From: CAVXGU01 sp963761615
GTDB taxonomy: Bacteria; Acidobacteriota; Vicinamibacteria; Vicinamibacterales; CAVVIG01
Assembly (NCBI GenBank): GCA_963761615.1
Contig: CAVXGU010000003.1
Span: forward strand, 620,001-684,000
Length of the DNA: 64,000 bases
Reading direction: 5' to 3'
The translations under genes were made by a program, and so were the position numbers. The notes under the pieces were generated by a model. That model searched no databases and was not told the DNA's origin. It saw nothing but the letters and a program-made list of their open reading frames with translations. Below are positions 24,716-34,306 of the stretch, piece after piece. Each line of letters starts with the position of its first letter. Position 1 is the first letter of the stretch.

Positions 24716-25407
24716 CCCCATTCCTCGATCCGGATCCGGTCGGCGCCGATGCCGAGCGCGCGCAGGTGCGCCGGCACCTCTTCCACCAGGGCGGGCGGCC
24801 CGCAGATGAAGCAGAGCGTCGCCGGGTCATGGACCAGCGGCGCCAGTGCTGACCGGTCGATCCGGCCCGTCGGGCCGGTCCATCCGTCGCCCGTCTCGCG
24901 CGTCACCGTCTGCGTGAGCTCGATCCGGCCCTCGTCGGCCAGCGCCCGCAACTCGCCCTCGAAGGCGAACTCGTCCGGCGTGCGCGCGCTGTACAGCACG
25001 CCGATCGACGCGCCGGCGATCTCCAGCGCCTGCTGCAGCATGGCGCGCAGCGGCGCGATGCCGGTGCCGCCGGCGATGAACACGAAGCGGCGTTCCTGCG
25101 GCCGGTGGGGAAACGTGAAGCCGCCGCTCGGACCCTCGACGTCGACGCGCTGGCCCGCCTGCAGGGTCAGGTGGGGGCCCGGGACGCCCGATGGCTTGAG
25201 TCCCACGAGGAGCTCGAGCCAGCCGTCACGGCGCGCGTGCTCGGGCGACGCCGCCAGGGAGTAGGCGCGGCGACCCTCGAAGCCGTGGTCGGCGACGAGC
25301 ACGGCCTGTCCCGCGTCGTAGTCGAACGCGCGGCCGGCCAGATCGAGGCGCACGAGGCGCGCGCGAGGCGTGGCCGGCAGCACTTCCCGGATCGGAAGGG
25401 TCAGCAC
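24712..25407 (-). CDS. FAD/NAD-binding ferredoxin-reductase-like protein
   Basis: A 231-residue oxidoreductase of the ferredoxin-NADP reductase superfamily. The FAD motif is RRAYSLAASPEH (R-x-Y-S), the nicotinamide site FIAGGTGIAPLRAML and the C-terminal ICGPPALVEEV. No iron-sulfur domain is attached, so it must pass electrons to or from a separate partner that is not visible here. It is convergent with fabI; the gene before it is divergent. Confidence 0.82.
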   Translation of the reverse strand: MLTLPIREVLPATPRARLVRLDLAGRAFDYDAGQAVLVADHGFEGRRAYSLAASPEHARRDGWLELLVGLKPSGVPGPHLTLQAGQRVDVEGPSGGFTFPHRPQERRFVFIAGGTGIAPLRAMLQQALEIAGASIGVLYSARTPDEFAFEGELRALADEGRIELTQTVTRETGDGWTGPTGRIDRSALAPLVHDPATLCFICGPPALVEEVPAHLRALGIGADRIRIEEWG

Positions 25408-25425
25408 GCGGATTATGCTACCAGC

Positions 25426-25671
25426 ATGTCTGTCATCCGTCGCACGCGGGGGGTGGTGCTGCGGGCGGCCCTCCGGCGGCGCACGGCCCTGATGCTCGGG
25501 ATCCTCCTGGCCGCGCCCGCCGCGTGGCTCGAATTCTTCAGCCGGCTCGACGTGTGGTGGGTGGACGGCCTGAGCCTCGTGCTCGGCGCGACGGGCTGTG
25601 CGCTCATTTGGGCCGGCCTCACGGGCGCCCGACCCGACTGGATCGACGAGGCCGGCGAGCGCCCGGAGTAG
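25426..25671 (+). CDS. small membrane protein of unknown function
   Basis: An 81-residue protein with a basic N-terminus (SVIRRTRGVVLRAALRRR), two hydrophobic segments (about 22-40 and 47-66) and an acidic tail. It is read from an ATG 18 bases from the divergent reductase start. No family recognised. Confidence 0.55.
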   Translation: MSVIRRTRGVVLRAALRRRTALMLGILLAAPAAWLEFFSRLDVWWVDGLSLVLGATGCALIWAGLTGARPDWIDEAGERPE

Positions 25672-25726
25672 GGCGGGCCTCGACGCGGATCCCGTGCACG
25701 GCGCTCGGTCGTGAGTCCCGTGCGTG

Positions 25727-28216
25727 CTAGAGCACGCCCGTGGCGGCGCGCTCGAGGTCGGCGTCGGACACGTCGCCCGGCGCGGTGCGCGGCCGCGGCC
25801 CCTCGGTGCTCGGTGCGCCGCCGGCCTGCTTGCGGCGCGACTTGTCCCGGTACATCCGTCCGTCGGCGGTGGCCAGCAGTGTCTCGTACGAGCGCCCGTC
25901 GTGCGGGAAGACGGCGGCGCCGATGCTGATGCGCAGCGCGAGGTGCTGGCCGGGCCGCGGCTCGAAGTCGAAGGTGTCGATGCTGCGTTGCAGCTCGAGA
26001 CGCTTGCGCTCGGCTTCCTCGGCGCCGCAGCCCGAGAGCACCACGATGAACTCGTCGCCGGCGTAGCGGACGCAGATGTCGTAGGGGCGGATGCCCGCGC
26101 GCAGCACGCCGGCGACCTCCCGCAGCGCCCGGTCCCCGACGTGGTGGCCGTGCGTGTCGTTGATGTCCTTGAAGTTGTCCAGGTCCATGACCAGCAGCGA
26201 CACCTCCGCCTTCAGCCGCTCGGCGCGCGCCAGCTCCCGCGTCAGGTGCATGAACATGAACCGGGTGTTGGGCAGCCCGGTGAGCGGGTCCGTCAGCGAG
26301 TCCTCCTGGGTCTGCTCGAACACGATGGAGTTGTAGATCACCGCCGCCGCCTGCTCCGAGATGCGGTCGAGCAGCCGGCGGTGGTCGTCGGTGTAGATCG
26401 ACGGCTCGGTGTGGTAGACGGCGATGGTGCCGATGAACCGCTCGTTGAACACGAGCGGGCAGACCAGCGCGGACTCCAGCGCGGTCCGGTGCGTCGGGAA
26501 CCCGCCGGCCTCGAAGTCGGCGCTCGGGCGCGCGTTGACGAGCGGTCGCCGGTTCCGCGCGACCCAGCCCGTCAGCCCGTATCCGGTGCGGACGGCGAGC
26601 TGCTGGACGATGTCGGCCTCGACCCCGGTCGCGAACCGGCAGCGCAGCGTCTCGGCCTCGTCGCTGTACAGGAAGAGCGCGCAGCACGAGAACGGGACGA
26701 TGGTGCTGAGCTTCGACGAGATGAGCGCCATCGTGTCGGCGACGCCGAGGCTGCTGCCCATTGCCTGGGCGATCTCGTAGAGGGCGTAGATCTCGCGGTG
26801 CGCCAGCGCGATGTCGCGGAAGACGTTCCCGCTCGGTGCGGCGCCGCCCGCCGCATCGGCCGCGCCATCGGCGGCAGCCCCGTCGCTCCGGCCGGCCGGC
26901 GCCTGCATCTCCTGCTGGCTCGCGGCGGCTTCCTCGCTCAGCTTCGGATACGCCTCGATGAACGCCGAGACGACGCGCGGGTCGAGGGCACGGCCGGCTT
27001 CCTGGCGGAGGAGGCCCGTCGCCCCCTCGAAGCTCATCGCCTTGTGGTAGGGCCGCTCCGACATCAGTGCGTCGAAGTAGTCGACGACCGTCAGCACGCG
27101 CGCCCCGAGCGGGATCTCCTCGCCCTTCAGGCCTGCCGGGTATCCCTTGCCGTCCCAGCGCTCGTGATGGCTGAGCACGAGCGGCGCGACCGGGTACGGG
27201 AAGGGCACGCCGCTGATGATCTCGGCGCCGACCTGCGGGTGCACGCGGATCTTCTGGAATTCCTCCGGCGTCAGTGGTCCGGGCTTCGAGAGGATGTGCT
27301 CGGGAACGGCCAGCTTGCCGATGTCGTGCAGCAGCGCGGCGGTCTTGACGCCCTGGACGTCCGCCTCGCTCATGCCGAGGGCTCGCGCCAGGCCCGCCGC
27401 GTACGTCTGCACGCGCCGGACGTGGCCCTGGGCGACCTGATCCTTCGCGTCGATTGCGATCGCCAGCGCTTCGATGGTGGCCAGGTGGAGATCGGAGGCC
27501 TGCTGGGCGTGCTGCTGCTGCTCCTTGACGCGCCCGACGTACGCCGTATAGGCGCGGTAGCTCAGATAGAGGGGCACGGCAGCGAGCGTGAGGGTCCAGT
27601 ACCCGCCGGTGTAGATTGCCGCCGCGACCGGCGCGGCGACCAGCGCGCCGACGACATGGCCTGGCGCACCCCACCGGAACCGCTCCCGCCAGGCCTGCGT
27701 GATCGGCTGGCGCGCCGACAGTCCGACGGCCGTGGCGACGAGCAGCGAGTCACAGACGAAGTAGGTCGCGGCCGCGCCCAGCAGCGCCGGGATCGCCGCC
27801 AGCGACCACACGGCCGCCGCCGGCGGACCGCCGAGCCAGGCGTAGACGGCCCCGGCGGCCTGGACGGTCAGCACCAGCGCCGCCATGCTGAAGACCGTGC
27901 GGTAGTTGGCACTGCGTCCCGGCGTCCGGAAGCTGGACTGGGCCCAGGCGCTGGCGGCCACCACGAACATCGTCAGGTCGGCGCCGACGAGCAGCAGCGA
28001 GACCATGTCGACGACGTACGAGACCGACAGGGTGGCCTCGCCGAATCCGAGCGGCAGGCTGGCCTTGAAGGCGGCCGCGAGGGCCGAGAGGATCAGCAGC
28101 GCGCCGAAGAGGGCGAAGTGCGACACCGCGTGCGGCGCGTAGCCGACGAGCGTGGCGCCGCCGGCGAGCAGCACGAGGCCGATGTAGAGCCGGGCTCCGA
28201 TGGGGAGGTCGTTCAT
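25727..28216 (-). CDS. membrane HD-GYP / GAF / GGDEF cyclic-di-GMP protein
   Basis: An 829-residue protein. Residues 1-220 form about seven hydrophobic segments (MASE-like sensor). An HD-GYP phosphodiesterase domain follows (about 245-430), with LLHDIGKLAVP and SHHERWDGKGYPAGL intact, then an Ala/Gly-rich linker, a GAF domain (about 500-640), and a C-terminal GGDEF cyclase domain with DLDNFKDINDTHGHHVGD and RYAGDEF in place of GGDEF. Both opposing activities look competent. HD-GYP before GAF and GGDEF is an unusual order. Start chosen at MNDLPIGARLY; the frame is open to 28276. Confidence 0.88.
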   Translation of the reverse strand: MNDLPIGARLYIGLVLLAGGATLVGYAPHAVSHFALFGALLILSALAAAFKASLPLGFGEATLSVSYVVDMVSLLLVGADLTMFVVAASAWAQSSFRTPGRSANYRTVFSMAALVLTVQAAGAVYAWLGGPPAAAVWSLAAIPALLGAAATYFVCDSLLVATAVGLSARQPITQAWRERFRWGAPGHVVGALVAAPVAAAIYTGGYWTLTLAAVPLYLSYRAYTAYVGRVKEQQQHAQQASDLHLATIEALAIAIDAKDQVAQGHVRRVQTYAAGLARALGMSEADVQGVKTAALLHDIGKLAVPEHILSKPGPLTPEEFQKIRVHPQVGAEIISGVPFPYPVAPLVLSHHERWDGKGYPAGLKGEEIPLGARVLTVVDYFDALMSERPYHKAMSFEGATGLLRQEAGRALDPRVVSAFIEAYPKLSEEAAASQQEMQAPAGRSDGAAADGAADAAGGAAPSGNVFRDIALAHREIYALYEIAQAMGSSLGVADTMALISSKLSTIVPFSCCALFLYSDEAETLRCRFATGVEADIVQQLAVRTGYGLTGWVARNRRPLVNARPSADFEAGGFPTHRTALESALVCPLVFNERFIGTIAVYHTEPSIYTDDHRRLLDRISEQAAAVIYNSIVFEQTQEDSLTDPLTGLPNTRFMFMHLTRELARAERLKAEVSLLVMDLDNFKDINDTHGHHVGDRALREVAGVLRAGIRPYDICVRYAGDEFIVVLSGCGAEEAERKRLELQRSIDTFDFEPRPGQHLALRISIGAAVFPHDGRSYETLLATADGRMYRDKSRRKQAGGAPSTEGPRPRTAPGDVSDADLERAATGVL

Positions 28217-28303
28217 CGCGTACACGCGTCCGGACGAGTCGCGTGCGCCGGCTGGTGGGGGAGGGGCCCGGCACACGCACCAGGGGAACCGATTTCGGGC
28301 GCG

Positions 28304-29665
<1,362 letters not shown>

Positions 29666-29775
29666 TCGGCTCACTGTGTATCGGCCGATGGGGCGGGTTT
29701 CCACAGGCCCGCCGGAGCCCGGGATGTTAAGCTAGTCGCGCATTTCGGCCCGTCCTGACAAGGGAGTCGCCACCG

Positions 29776-30909
29776 TTGCCGCACCGTGCCCCCGGCTCGA
29801 CCGGTTCGTCCCGCCAGAAGTTCCTGTCCGGCAAGCCCATTCGCAACTACCGGCCCACCGGCAGCCCTGACATCCAGCGCCTGGTGGACGAGGGGTTCCA
29901 GGCCTTCAACGCCGGCCGCCTCTCCGAGGCCTGCCAGGTGTTCGCCGGGCGGATGCTCGATCCGGCCAACGACACGACCATCGGTCTGACGATTGCCGGC
30001 GCCATGACCCCGGCCGGCCTGGGCGGATGCGTGATCGAGCTGATGGACCGCGGGCTCGTCGACTTCATCATCTCGACGGGCGCCAACCTGTACCACGACC
30101 TCCACTACGCGATGAACTTCACGCTCCGGCGGGGATCGCCCTTCGTCGACGACGTGGAGCTGTACAAGGAGGGCGTGATCCGCATCTACGACGTCCTCTT
30201 CCCGGCGACCGTGCTGCTCGAGACCGACGCCTACATCCGCGACTTCATCGTGCGGTCCGGCCTCGACGAGCCCATCTCGACGGCGGAGTTCCATTACCGG
30301 CTGGGCTGCGACCTTCGCGACCGCTTTCCCGGCTGCGAGGAGTACTCCGTGGTCGCCCGCGCGGCGGCCGCCGGCGTCCCCGTCTACACCTCGTCGCCCG
30401 GAGACAGCTCGATCGGCATGAACATCGCCTATCACGAGCTGATGAACGACAGCCGGTTCATGATCGATCCCAACCGGGACGTCAACGAGGTGTGCGCGAT
30501 CGTGCTGGCCGGCAAGCAGAACGGCTGCGTCATCCTCGGGGGCGGCTCGCCGAAGAACTTCTACCTGCAGGCGCAGCCGACGCTCTGGGAGGTCTACGGC
30601 ATCCCCAAGGGCGGCAACGACTACTTCATCCAGATCACGACGGATCAGGTGGTCTGGGGCGGTCTCTCCGGCGCGACGCCGGCGGAAGCCGTGAGCTGGG
30701 GGAAGGTGAATCCCGGCGTGCTGCCGGGCACGGTGGTGGTCTACGCCGACTCGACGATCGCCTTTCCGCTCTTCTGCGAGTACGCCGTGGCGTCTCCGCA
30801 TGGCCGGCGTCCGCGCAAGGAGCTGGTGCACCGGCGTGCCGAGCTGGTCGCGAGCCTGACCCGGGAAGCGAAGGCCGTCCGAGAGAAGGCGCGCGCCGAA
30901 GAAGAGTAG
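29776..30909 (+). CDS. deoxyhypusine-synthase family protein
   Basis: A 377-residue homologue of deoxyhypusine synthase. Family marks are GLTIAGAMTPAGLGG, DFIISTGANLYHDLHY, the NAD region SSPGDSSIGMN and ILGGGSPKNFYLQAQPTL, whose Lys aligns with the catalytic Lys of the eukaryotic enzyme, then AEAVSWGKVNP. Bacteria lack eIF5A; bacterial relatives often act as homospermidine synthases, so a polyamine or unknown aminobutyl transfer is likely. The start is TTG 29776 after AAGGGAG. A PIN-like gene follows after eight bases. Confidence 0.83.
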   Translation: MPHRAPGSTGSSRQKFLSGKPIRNYRPTGSPDIQRLVDEGFQAFNAGRLSEACQVFAGRMLDPANDTTIGLTIAGAMTPAGLGGCVIELMDRGLVDFIISTGANLYHDLHYAMNFTLRRGSPFVDDVELYKEGVIRIYDVLFPATVLLETDAYIRDFIVRSGLDEPISTAEFHYRLGCDLRDRFPGCEEYSVVARAAAAGVPVYTSSPGDSSIGMNIAYHELMNDSRFMIDPNRDVNEVCAIVLAGKQNGCVILGGGSPKNFYLQAQPTLWEVYGIPKGGNDYFIQITTDQVVWGGLSGATPAEAVSWGKVNPGVLPGTVVVYADSTIAFPLFCEYAVASPHGRRPRKELVHRRAELVASLTREAKAVREKARAEEE

Positions 30910-30917
30910 GTGGCCCG

Positions 30918-31346
30918 ATGGGCACGCTGTCGTCCGAGCTCGGGATTCACGCGCGGCGGCTCGCGCCGCGGCCGCGGGTCTACGCGGACGCCAACGTGCC
31001 GGCGGGGCTCGTCGCCCACATGCGCGTCAGGCTCGGCTGGGACGTGCTCTTCGTCCTCGAGGAGGACCACCTGCGCCGCGCGTCGGATCTCGTGCACTAT
31101 CGCGTGGCACGCCAGCTCCACCGCACGCTCGTCACGCTCGACCGCGACTATCTCGACGACCGCCGCTTCCCGCCCGCCGAGAGCGCCGGCGTCATCGTCC
31201 TGAGCGCGCCCGACGAGCGCGCGTTCACGGACCTGCTCGGGCGGATCGACCGCTCGATCTTCCCGCCGGACACGCCCGCGCGCGCGTCGCTGCCCCTCGA
31301 AGGCCGCAAGGTCCAGGTGCACACGGACTGGGCCGGCGACTGGTAG
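30918..31346 (+). CDS. DUF5615-like PIN-superfamily protein
   Basis: A 142-residue protein whose core is RVYADANVPAGLVAHMR (Asp at the position of the first PIN acidic residue), LEEDHLRRASDLVHYRVAR and RTLVTLDRDYLDDRRF (second acidic cluster). This matches PIN-like toxin-type domains related to Mut7-C. Such proteins are putative metal-dependent RNases. No antitoxin gene is adjacent; the partner by spacing is the deoxyhypusine-synthase homologue, eight bases upstream. Confidence 0.68.
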   Translation: MGTLSSELGIHARRLAPRPRVYADANVPAGLVAHMRVRLGWDVLFVLEEDHLRRASDLVHYRVARQLHRTLVTLDRDYLDDRRFPPAESAGVIVLSAPDERAFTDLLGRIDRSIFPPDTPARASLPLEGRKVQVHTDWAGDW

Positions 31347-31365
31347 CCGCGCGGCCCCACACGAG

Positions 31366-32061
31366 TCAGTCGCCGACGAAGCGGCGGTCGGCGTAGACCG
31401 TTGGATCCGGCGCGCCCGCCTGGAGGAACGCGTCGTGTCGCTCGCGGCACTTGCTGCAGGTGCCGCAGTGGCGGGCTGCGCCCGCGTCACCGTCCCCGGG
31501 CGGCTGCATGCACGACAGCGTGAGCGCGAAGGGCACCCCGAGCGCAAGCCCCCGCCGGATCACCTCGCTCTTCGACACGTCGGCGTAGGGCGCGTCGATC
31601 CGGATGGGGCGGCCCAGGCCCAGCGACAGCGCGGAGGCCATTGCCGCGCGAAACTCCGGCGTCGCGTCGGGGAACGGGTTGTGGGCGAGCGTGCCGAGGA
31701 CGATCCGGTCGAGCCCCGCCATGGCGCAGTGCACGCCCGCCTTGCCGAGCAGGACGATGTTGCGTCCGGGGAGGTACACGTCCTCGTCGGGCGTGTGATA
31801 CGCGGGGGCGCCACCCGCCACCGACCAGTGCGACGCCGCGTACACGTCGCGCAGGTCGACGGCGAGCGACGCGAGCGGACGCGAGACGCGCGCGAACGCC
31901 GGGGCGGCGAGCAGCCGTGCGACCATGTCGCGTTCCTGCGCCTCCCAGGCGAGCCCCGCGGCGACGTACACCGGCTGCACGTCGCCGCTCGCGGCCTCCT
32001 CGGCCAGCAGCACGGCGCTGTCGAGCCCGCCGGAGAAGAGGACTGCGGTGGATAGTGGCAT
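31366..32061 (-). CDS. queC: 7-cyano-7-deazaguanine synthase
   Basis: Makes preQ0 from 7-carboxy-7-deazaguanine with ATP and ammonia (231 residues). The PP-loop is VLFSGGLDSAVLL, and the zinc site near the C-terminus is CGTCSKC preceded by LSCMQPP. No Shine-Dalgarno sequence is visible: the start codon follows repeat units ending CCCCATTACCACATG, identical to the queD leader on the other strand. Divergent from queD in the queuosine pathway. Confidence 0.92.
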   Translation of the reverse strand: MPLSTAVLFSGGLDSAVLLAEEAASGDVQPVYVAAGLAWEAQERDMVARLLAAPAFARVSRPLASLAVDLRDVYAASHWSVAGGAPAYHTPDEDVYLPGRNIVLLGKAGVHCAMAGLDRIVLGTLAHNPFPDATPEFRAAMASALSLGLGRPIRIDAPYADVSKSEVIRRGLALGVPFALTLSCMQPPGDGDAGAARHCGTCSKCRERHDAFLQAGAPDPTVYADRRFVGD

Positions 32062-32210
32062 GTGGTAATGGGGTAAGGTCGTAATGTGGTAAGGGAGTTG
32101 ATATCATGCCACGCTGATCCCATTATTCCATTTGTTCCATTACCCCATTCCATTACCCCATTACCACACTACCCCATTACCACATGTGCTCTATGCACTC
32201 TATGTACTCC
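32059..32210. repeat. two-armed 8-bp repeat array shared by the queC and queD starts
   Basis: On the plus strand units near ATTACCCC or ATTACCAC run from about 32116 to 32183. On the minus strand the same units run from about 32096 to 32062. Both arms end in the identical 17 bases TACCCCATTACCACATG (32059-32075 minus, 32170-32186 plus), where ATG is the start codon of queC and queD respectively. The plus arm continues into queD as three 9-base units (ATGTGCTCT, ATGCACTCT, ATGTACTCC). Confidence 0.88.
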
Positions 32211-32621
32211 GTCACCAAGCGCATTGACTTCTGCTACGGCCACCGGTTGCTCGACTACGACGGTGTGTGCAAGCACCCGCACGGCCACAACGCGGTCGCC
32301 GAGATCGAGGTGCGGACCGGAGAGCTCGACAATCGCAACATGGTCTGCGACTTCAGCGACATCAAGCGGATCGTCAAGGGCTGGATCGACGCGGCCCTGG
32401 ACCACAAGATGCTGCTGCGCCACGACGACCCGCTGGTCGAACCGCTCCAGCGCCTCGGCGAGCCCGTCTACCTGCTCGACAGCAACCCCACGGTCGAACG
32501 GATCGCGCGCCTCATCTTCGACTTCGCGAAGAACGCAGGCTTCGCCGTCGTGCGCGTGAAGGTGTGGGAAACGCCGACCTCGTTTGCGGAATACGGAGAA
32601 GCCGAGGAGCCCGCGAGCTGA
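32184..32621 (+). CDS. queD: 6-carboxy-5,6,7,8-tetrahydropterin synthase
   Basis: Converts dihydroneopterin triphosphate to CPH4 in queuosine synthesis (145 residues, T-fold). Zinc ligands and catalytic Cys are seen in FCYGHRL and VCKHPHGHN; LDHKMLL supplies the Asp-His pair and VWETPTSFAEY the substrate Glu. The N-terminus reads MCSMHSMYS, a threefold 9-base repeat with three possible ATG starts (32184, 32193, 32202); family similarity begins after the third. No ribosome binding site is visible. Confidence 0.9.
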   Translation: MCSMHSMYSVTKRIDFCYGHRLLDYDGVCKHPHGHNAVAEIEVRTGELDNRNMVCDFSDIKRIVKGWIDAALDHKMLLRHDDPLVEPLQRLGEPVYLLDSNPTVERIARLIFDFAKNAGFAVVRVKVWETPTSFAEYGEAEEPAS

Positions 32622-33301
32622 GGAACGAACGATCCGGCGCCTCGCCTTCGAGGTTCACCTCCATCGTTTTCGACCTGGACGGGACGCTCGTCGATTCGCG
32701 GCGGGACATCGCCGATGCGGCCAACGCCCTGCTGGTCGAGTGCGGGGGCGAGGCGCTGGCAGAAGACGTGATCGGCGGGATGGTCGGGGATGGCGCGGCG
32801 GCACTGGTGGCGCGCGCCTTCGATCGCGCCGGACTCGGCCGGCCGTCCGATGCGCTCGACCGCTTCCTCCGGATCTACGACACGCGGCTGCTCGCCCACA
32901 CGCGGCCGTATCCCGGCGTGCCCGAGGCCCTGGCCGCCCTGGCGTCGCGGGCGCCACTCGCGGTCCTCACCAACAAGCCGCTCGAGGCCACGCGACAGAT
33001 CCTCGACGGCCTCGGCCTGTCCCGGTACTTCGAGCCCGCCGCGGTCCTGGGCGGCGACGGCCCGTGGCCGCGGAAGCCCAATCCGTCCGGACTCCGGCAT
33101 CTGATCGCGCGCGCCGGCGCGGAGCCCCCGGGCAGCGTCCTCGTCGGCGACTCGCTGGTCGACTGGAAGACGGCGAAGGCCGCCGGTGCGCGCATCTGCC
33201 TCGTGCGCTACGGCTTCGGCTTCGCCGGCGTGCCGCCCGGCACGGTCGGTCCGGACGATCTGATCGTGGACCGCGCGTCGGATCTGCCGCACATGCTCTG
33301 A
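32618..33301 (+). CDS. gph: HAD-family phosphatase, phosphoglycolate phosphatase-like
   Basis: A HAD hydrolase of about 227 residues. The four motifs are VFDLDGTLVDS (nucleophile Asp), VLTNKPLEATR (Thr), KPNPSGLRHLI (Lys) and VLVGDSLVDWKTAKAAG (acidic pair). The helical cap fits phosphoglycolate phosphatase, though related phosphatases cannot be excluded. The start is uncertain: no ATG precedes the first motif, and I mark the CTG overlapping the queD stop. Confidence 0.75.
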   Translation: MRNERSGASPSRFTSIVFDLDGTLVDSRRDIADAANALLVECGGEALAEDVIGGMVGDGAAALVARAFDRAGLGRPSDALDRFLRIYDTRLLAHTRPYPGVPEALAALASRAPLAVLTNKPLEATRQILDGLGLSRYFEPAAVLGGDGPWPRKPNPSGLRHLIARAGAEPPGSVLVGDSLVDWKTAKAAGARICLVRYGFGFAGVPPGTVGPDDLIVDRASDLPHML

Positions 33302-33438
33302 GCCGCGCACGCTGCCGCGGCGCAGCCTCTGCCAGGCCGCTGGCGCGGGTCAGAGCCGGGCGCCGTCTGTCCCCGGTGGATGGCCTTCAGGTAGTGCTCG
33401 AGTGCTCGACGGGAGCATCGGAGCGATATTATCCGAAC

Positions 33439-33879
33439 ATGTCCGTCGATACCTCCGCCTGGTCCGGTGAAGGCCTGTTCACGCAGCTGCTGGTCGAGCG
33501 CCTGCCCGTCCTCGAGGGCGTGGCCTTCGTCAGGGTCGAGGACGCGCCGGCCAGCCGCTCGGAGGCCGACTACAACTTCATCAGCAACGAAGTGTATGTG
33601 CAGTTCGCGATGCGCACGCGGGTCGAGCAGACGCGGCGGTTCGGGATCCTGCCGGTGCGCCGCGCGATCAGCGACCCGGCGATGACGGTCGCCGACCTGG
33701 AGGCCGCGCTCGCCGCGATGCCCGACGTGGGACCGCCCGACTACAGCGACGAGGGCATGCTGCAGTACCTGAAGGCCGAACGGATCATTCCCCCGTATCA
33801 GACCCGCGGCTACAAGCTCGTCGAACTGGTCCGGATCTACGTGGCGGTCTCCGCGGCGGCCGGCGCCGTGGCGCCCTAG
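33439..33879 (+). CDS. conserved-looking protein of unknown function
   Basis: A 146-residue soluble protein with no signal peptide or membrane segment. It is acidic in its first half, with an EADYNFISNEVYVQFAMRTRVEQ core, and ends in a hydrophobic helix (LVELVRIYVAVSAAAGAVA). GATATTAT just before the start may be a -10 element. It overlaps the convergent gene by four bases. No family recognised. Confidence 0.6.
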   Translation: MSVDTSAWSGEGLFTQLLVERLPVLEGVAFVRVEDAPASRSEADYNFISNEVYVQFAMRTRVEQTRRFGILPVRRAISDPAMTVADLEAALAAMPDVGPPDYSDEGMLQYLKAERIIPPYQTRGYKLVELVRIYVAVSAAAGAVAP

Positions 33880-34304
33880 CGCTCGACGAACGGCTCGAGC
33901 TCGCGCAGCAGGAAGCGCAACAGGTCGGCGTCGGTCAGGTCGCCGATCGCCTCCCGCTCGTTCACCGGATGCTCCGACTCGATGACGCGCCCGCCGTGGC
34001 GCCGCCGGCGGCGTCCCAGCACGACCGGGCGGTCTCCCGACGTGTCGAGCGTGAGCTCGACGAAGTCGTCCGGGGCCCGATCCGAGGACAGGCGCACGCC
34101 TCCCGCGGGCGTGGCGAGCGTGAAGGGATGCCCTTCGGCGCGCAGCACGTTGACGATCTGCCGGCACAGCGGGACGGCGGTCGTCTCGAGGAACCGTGCG
34201 TACTCGCCCGCGGCCAGATCCGCGCGCGCCCGCCGCTCGGCGGCGGCGCGGCGCGCCGCCGCCATCGATTCCAGGACCTTTCGGCGAACGTCGGCGATTT
34301 CCAT
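33876..34304 (-). CDS. protein of unknown function downstream of a CoA-transferase
   Basis: A 142-residue protein. The N-terminal 40 residues form an Ala/Arg-rich helix with coiled-coil character (SMAAARRAAAERRARADLA). It is followed by a beta-rich domain (FTLATPAGGVRLSS, DFVELTLDTSGDRPVVLGRRRRR) and an acidic tail. It begins two bases after the CoA-transferase stop, so the two are probably cotranscribed. No family recognised. Confidence 0.6.
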   Translation of the reverse strand: MEIADVRRKVLESMAAARRAAAERRARADLAAGEYARFLETTAVPLCRQIVNVLRAEGHPFTLATPAGGVRLSSDRAPDDFVELTLDTSGDRPVVLGRRRRRHGGRVIESEHPVNEREAIGDLTDADLLRFLLRELEPFVER

Positions 34305-34306
34305 GA

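Noticed and set aside
30918..31346. Type II toxin-antitoxin pair
   Set aside because: A PIN-like protein is present, but no small antitoxin gene lies beside it; the neighbour is a deoxyhypusine-synthase homologue.
32059..32183. preQ1 riboswitch between queC and queD
   Set aside because: No preQ1 aptamer pattern could be found; the gap consists almost entirely of the 8-bp repeats.
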